This document shows, one piece after another, positions 60,198-64,000 of a stretch of 64,000 bases of DNA. The DNA comes from Frateuria_A yonginensis. Lineage in GTDB: Bacteria > Pseudomonadota > Gammaproteobacteria > Xanthomonadales > Rhodanobacteraceae. The DNA lies in contig NZ_JBBBNY010000001.1 in NCBI RefSeq assembly GCF_037137055.1, positions 558,001 through 622,000 of the forward strand, in the 5' to 3' direction. A program made the translations under genes and the position numbers. Numbering within the stretch: position 1 is the stretch's first letter; each line of letters starts with the position of its first letter. A model generated the notes under the pieces. It was not told where the DNA came from and did not search any database. It saw only the letters and a program-made list of their open reading frames with translations.

Positions 60198-62446
60198 GGG
60201 TGGGCAGGCGCCCGCTGCAGGCTGCCGGTGAGGGCGCGCAAGGCCCGGTCGAGCAGGTTCTCGCGCGGCGCGGACAGTTCGCGCACACGGCCGGCAGCCA
60301 TGGCGGCGGCCAGCTCGCGCAGGTTCATCTCGGCCACCCGCTGGCCGCGCCGGTTGACGAACAGGCTGTTGCCCGACAGCGGCGAGAACCAGGCCAGCTT
60401 GCGCCGCGTCGTCGTCCCGGTGGCCGGATCGACGAACTCGAACCAGCTGCCGTAGGGGAGCTGGCGCAGCCGGTTGTGGATGCGCGCCTCCTGCGGGCCG
60501 AGCGGCGGCTCGGGAGGCGTCGCAGCGGGTTGTGCCGGTCCGCCGCGCTGCTCGCCCAGTCGCTGGCGCTGCTTCAGTCGCAGGGCGAGGTCGGTGGCGC
60601 TGGGCGGTCCGGCGGCGGCGCCCGGCACGGGAAGATCGGCGAGGGTGGCGGCTGCCGCTGGCGACGCGTTGCGGGTGGACTCGGGCTCGGCGGCGCCTCC
60701 GATGAGCCGTTGCGCAACCTGCTCGGCCTCCTCGGCCTGCATGCCGATCTGCTGCAGGTGATCCTCCACCGCCAGGCGCAGGCGCAGCGGATCCTCGACC
60801 GGCAGGCGGCCGAGCAACTGGTCGGTCAGCCGCAACCGCTCCGCGAAGGCCTCGCTGTCCTCACCGTGGCGCAGCAGCGCCAGCGCGAGAACGTCCGACC
60901 AGGCGCGGTCGAGCAGCGCGCGCAACAGGCCACGCGGGGTGCTCTCCACGAAGCGCGCGGCCAGCACTTCGGCGGCACGCTGGCGCGCCTGGTGCAGGCG
61001 CTCGCGGCCCTGGGCCGCCTCCACCTGGCGGCGCTCGGTCACCTGCGCCTTGCGGTTGAGCTGGGCGAGCTGGTGGCGGATGTCGGCCAGCAGGCTGGTG
61101 TAGAGGCCGGCGCTGGGTGGCTCGCGCTGCGCGCGGGCCACCAGTCGGCCGAGCTGGGCGGCAAGGTCGGGATCGATGCCGTTGCCGTCGCCCCAGTCGC
61201 GGCTGGCTTCCGCCAGCGTGCCGAGCAGGTGGCGGGCCGGGTGCTCCGCCTGTTCGAAGAAACCACGGTCGGCCATCGCCACGCGCAGGATCGGCACTTG
61301 CAGCTCGCCCAGCAACGCGGTGCTGCCCGGCCCTTGCTGGAGTTGCTGCGCCAGCTGCTCGAACAGGCGCGCCACCAGTTCCACCGTGTCGTCCTGCTCG
61401 GGGCTGAGGGCGGTACGCGCGGCGCCGGCGGGCTTGCCCGCATTGAGGTGGGCGAGCAGTTCCTCGCGCAGGCGCTGCGCGCTGCGCAGTTCGCGGCTGG
61501 CGCGGTCGGTCACCTGGGCCAGGTGGCGTTGCAGGGCGCCGAGCGCAGCCTCCAGTTCGCCGGGCGTGGCGGCGGCACCGGCGGGCGTGTGGTTCGCCCC
61601 ACCCCGCTGGCGTGCGAGCAGGTCGCGCAGGCTCTCCAGTACGGTGATCGGTTCGTTGCGCGGCGCGGGCACGGTGGTCGCCGTTTCCACGGGCGGGGGC
61701 GCCTTGATCGAAGGCGGTGCCGGCGGCGCGTGCGCCGGCCGGGCGCCGGCAAAGGCGCGCAGGTGCGGCAGCACGCCGTCGGCCAGGAGATGGGCGTTGA
61801 TCGCCTCGTACAGGGGCAGGAGAGTGTCGGCGAGCTTGCGTTCGAGCGCCTGTACCAGCTGCACCTGGTGTTCCGGCGGCAGGTCCAGTACCGGCAGGGC
61901 CCGGCGCACCGCGGCGGCCAGGTTGCGCGGCGAGGTGGGCAGCGCCGCGCCTTCCAGCGGCGGCGCGCCCACCAGCACGGCCAGGCGGTAGGACAACTCG
62001 GCCAGCAGCGGGCCGGTGTGGACTTCCCCGCGCGAGACCAGTTGTTCGGCGGCGGCGGTCAGTTCGTGCTCGTCGCGGGCGAGCAGGCTCAACGCCTGCG
62101 GTGCTCCCGCCGGGTCCGGCGGCTCGGGGCCTTCGCCCATGCGCCCGAAACTCTCGGCCACGTGCTCCAGCGCCTGCCGCAGGAACGCGGCCCGGCCGCG
62201 ACGCAGCAGGCCGCGGCTGTCGAAGCAGCGCTGCTGTTCGAGGTGGCCGCGCGAGCGCTCGGCCTGCTGGTAGAGGCCGTCGTCGAGGGCATCCAGCCCC
62301 TCCAGCAGGACCCGCTCCAGCCGCGCCGCGCACAGCGCGCGCAGCTCGGTGACCAGGCGCTGCACCCGCGCGGGCCAGCGGTCAAAGGCGGACCGCTCAT
62401 CCGATCCGGGCATGGCCGCGAGGTGCTGCCTTTGCTCGACATCCAT
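60194..62446 (-). CDS. DUF1631 protein, module 2
   Basis: 750 residues, DUF1631 family. ATG 62446 (MDVEQRQHLAAMPG) is chosen because it matches the paralogue's start; the frame opens 20 codons earlier. It shares ELSYRLAVLVG at about 170 and RRKLAWFS in the C-terminus with the other copy. An Ala/Pro-rich linker near 255-290 differs from the paralogue. Confidence 0.8.
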   Translation of the reverse strand: MDVEQRQHLAAMPGSDERSAFDRWPARVQRLVTELRALCAARLERVLLEGLDALDDGLYQQAERSRGHLEQQRCFDSRGLLRRGRAAFLRQALEHVAESFGRMGEGPEPPDPAGAPQALSLLARDEHELTAAAEQLVSRGEVHTGPLLAELSYRLAVLVGAPPLEGAALPTSPRNLAAAVRRALPVLDLPPEHQVQLVQALERKLADTLLPLYEAINAHLLADGVLPHLRAFAGARPAHAPPAPPSIKAPPPVETATTVPAPRNEPITVLESLRDLLARQRGGANHTPAGAAATPGELEAALGALQRHLAQVTDRASRELRSAQRLREELLAHLNAGKPAGAARTALSPEQDDTVELVARLFEQLAQQLQQGPGSTALLGELQVPILRVAMADRGFFEQAEHPARHLLGTLAEASRDWGDGNGIDPDLAAQLGRLVARAQREPPSAGLYTSLLADIRHQLAQLNRKAQVTERRQVEAAQGRERLHQARQRAAEVLAARFVESTPRGLLRALLDRAWSDVLALALLRHGEDSEAFAERLRLTDQLLGRLPVEDPLRLRLAVEDHLQQIGMQAEEAEQVAQRLIGGAAEPESTRNASPAAAATLADLPVPGAAAGPPSATDLALRLKQRQRLGEQRGGPAQPAATPPEPPLGPQEARIHNRLRQLPYGSWFEFVDPATGTTTRRKLAWFSPLSGNSLFVNRRGQRVAEMNLRELAAAMAAGRVRELSAPRENLLDRALRALTGSLQRAPAHP

Positions 62447-62515
62447 GACGCAGTTCTCGGAATTTTGACGCGGGCCAGTGTATGCGCCCGGCGCCTGGGC
62501 CGCCATAGGCCGAGC

Positions 62516-63679
62516 TCAGTCCAGGAACAGGCCGATCAGGTCGTTGAGGAAGCGCTGGCCCAGCGGCGAGGGCTGCAGCCGGTCCGGCGCCTCCAGCAGC
62601 CAGCCGCGGTCGCGTGCGCGGGCCAGGGCGGGAGCGATGCGTTCCACCGCCAGGCCGGTGCGTTCGCCGAACTGACGCAGCGGCACCCCGTCGTGCAGCC
62701 GCAGGGCGTTGAGCATGTACTCGAACGGCAGTTCGGCCGGCGCCACCGGGCCGTCGCCGCCCAGGCGCGCCGGACCGCCGGCGGCCTCCAGGTAGGTGCG
62801 CGGGTGGCGGCTCTTCCAGCGCCGGCGCACGGTGCCGGCGGCCGGGTCGGTCAGCTTGCCGTGCGCGCCGGCGCCGATCCCCAGGTAATCGCCGAACTCC
62901 CAGTAGTTGAGGTTGTGCCGGCAGCGCCGGCCCGGGCGCGCGTAGGCGGAGATCTCGTACTGGCCGTAGCCGGCCCGGGCCAGGCGGGCCTGGCAGGCCT
63001 CCTGCATCGCCCAGGCGTCGTCGTCGTCGGGCAGCGGCGGCGGGTTGGAGGCGAAGGCGGTGTTGGGCTCCAGCGTGAGCTGGTAGTGCGAGATGTGCGT
63101 GGGGGCAAGTGCGATCGCCCGTTCCACGTCCGCGAGCGCACCTTCCGGCGTCTGCTGCGGCAGCGCGTACATGAGGTCCAGGTTGAGGTTGTCGTAGCCG
63201 GCATCCTGCGCCGACTTCACTGCCGTCTCGGCCTCGGCGGCCGAGTGGATGCGCCCCAGTCGCCGCAGCTTGTCGTCGTCGAAACTCTGGATGCCGAAGG
63301 ACAACCGGTTCACGCCCGCGGCCAGATAGTCGTCGAAACGGCCGTGTTCGACCGTGCCCGGATTGGTCTCCAGCGTGATCTCGCAATCCGCGACGAACGG
63401 CAGCCGCGCGCGGGCGCCGTCCAGGAAGCGCGCGACGTGCCCGGGCGCGAACAGGCTGGGCGTGCCGCCGCCGAAGAACACGCTGACGATCGGGCGCCCC
63501 TGCGCCGCCGCGCCGAAATCGGCGAGATCGGCATCGAGGTCGGCGAGCAGGGTGTCCACGTAGGCCGCATACGGCGGCTCGCCGCGCAGGCCGTGCGAAT
63601 TGAAATCGCAGTACGGGCACTTCTTCACGCACCAGGGCATGTGCACGTACAGCGCCAGCGGCGGCGCGATCAGCGTCAT
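62516..63679 (-). CDS. hemW: HemW, radical SAM heme chaperone
   Basis: 387 residues. The radical SAM motif is CVKKCPYCDFNSH (CX3CX2C), near residue 16, and FGGGTPSLF and ETNPGT follow. It resembles HemN but has no coproporphyrinogen oxidase activity in characterised members; it is thought to bind and transfer heme. The ATG overlaps the rdgB stop by four bases, matching the rdgB-hemW order of E. coli (yggV-yggW). Confidence 0.9.
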   Translation of the reverse strand: MTLIAPPLALYVHMPWCVKKCPYCDFNSHGLRGEPPYAAYVDTLLADLDADLADFGAAAQGRPIVSVFFGGGTPSLFAPGHVARFLDGARARLPFVADCEITLETNPGTVEHGRFDDYLAAGVNRLSFGIQSFDDDKLRRLGRIHSAAEAETAVKSAQDAGYDNLNLDLMYALPQQTPEGALADVERAIALAPTHISHYQLTLEPNTAFASNPPPLPDDDDAWAMQEACQARLARAGYGQYEISAYARPGRRCRHNLNYWEFGDYLGIGAGAHGKLTDPAAGTVRRRWKSRHPRTYLEAAGGPARLGGDGPVAPAELPFEYMLNALRLHDGVPLRQFGERTGLAVERIAPALARARDRGWLLEAPDRLQPSPLGQRFLNDLIGLFLD

Positions 63680-64000
63680 GGCCGTGGCTGCGCGCCCAGT
63701 TGCTCCTGCAGGCGGGCCAGGGCCTGGCCGCGATGGCTCAGCCGGTTCTTCAGTGCCGGGGCGAGCTCGGCGGCCGACAGGGTCTGCCCGTCGGGCAGGA
63801 ACAGAGGGTCGTAGCCGAAGCCGCCGTCGCCTCGTTCGGCTTCCAGGATGCGGCCGTGCCAGCGGCCTTCGGCGATCAGCGGCGCGGGATCGTCGGCGTG
63901 GTGCAGCAGCACCAGCACGCAGATGAAGAAGGCGCCGCGCTTCTCGGTCGGCACGCCGTCGAGCGCGCGCAGCAGCTTGGCGCGGTTGGCGGCGGCGTTG
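63676..64000 (-). CDS. rdgB: XTP/dITP diphosphatase, N-terminus beyond window
   Basis: The visible C-terminal 107 residues of a HAM1/RdgB pyrophosphatase that removes deaminated purine nucleotides from the pool. ANRAKLLRALDGV, KRGAFFICVLVL and the Asp-rich GDGGFGYDPLFLPDGQT are diagnostic. The frame is open to the right edge of the window, so the N-terminal part with the first nucleotide-binding loop is outside. Confidence 0.9.
   Translation of the reverse strand, partial: NAAANRAKLLRALDGVPTEKRGAFFICVLVLLHHADDPAPLIAEGRWHGRILEAERGDGGFGYDPLFLPDGQTLSAAELAPALKNRLSHRGQALARLQEQLGAQPRP

Noticed and set aside
60200..63814. Very long open frame on the plus strand, about 1200 codons.
   Set aside because: It is antisense to the DUF1631, PilZ and hemW genes, has no homology-like blocks and results from the high-GC codon pattern of the real genes.

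Overview
The window looks like a chromosome segment of a Rhodanobacteraceae/Xanthomonadaceae gammaproteobacterium, probably Rhodanobacter or a close relative. The evidence is the high-GC coding style, a Clp-type CRP regulator, a SpeD of the Xanthomonas type, the trpG-trpD-trpC / clp / speD / coq7 / rplM-rpsI neighbourhood, and a zapA-6S RNA-5-FCL locus. The genus is an inference; no 16S rRNA is present.

Bases 1-20.6 kb form a metal-handling region, almost all on the minus strand. It holds an arsenic cluster (arsR-arsC-acr3, with arsH divergent). A cytochrome c/FTR1 iron permease is translationally coupled to a cation diffusion facilitator and a PAP2 phosphatase. An eight-gene complex-I-like operon runs nuoA - NuoB/NuoD-like fusion - nuoH-J-K-L-M-N. 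An acyltransferase and a cytochrome c with a metal-binding linker follow, then copper resistance genes copL-copA-copB. The complex-I-like operon is the most unusual feature. It has the whole proton-pumping membrane arm but no NADH module (NuoE/F/G), no NuoI, and a NuoB/D-like protein without iron-sulfur cysteines.

Bases 20.6-34.7 kb are a mosaic of mobile-element genes. They include a CoiA-like nuclease, DUF932, a short RadC, a YqaJ exonuclease, an XRE repressor with a perfect palindromic operator, a GYF_2 membrane protein, a possible gp3-type recombination directionality factor, an AlpA-like regulator, a YfjI/DUF3987 ATPase and a MobA/MobL relaxase. No integrase, transposase or conjugation apparatus is visible. 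Strong hairpins lie between many of these genes. The right end holds an intact 480-residue gene of unknown function coupled to the remains of a type III restriction subunit, plus scrambled pieces of that gene and of a helicase on the other strand. The element abuts the trpG leader.

Bases 34.7-64 kb are core chromosome: tryptophan synthesis (trpGDC), an HAD phosphatase, a MarR-GNAT fusion, clp, speD, an extensin-like protein, coq7 with an Fe-S protein, rplM-rpsI and tRNA-Gln. Then come a MASE1 membrane protein, a ClC channel with CBS domains, rpiA, an EVE protein, 5-formyl-THF cyclo-ligase, 6S RNA, zapA and a ZapB-like coiled coil, UPF0149, pepP, a CIO-type cytochrome bd oxidase, pepQ, two tandem PilZ/DUF1631 modules, hemW and the start-truncated rdgB. 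No rRNA, CRISPR array or recognisable insertion sequence was seen.
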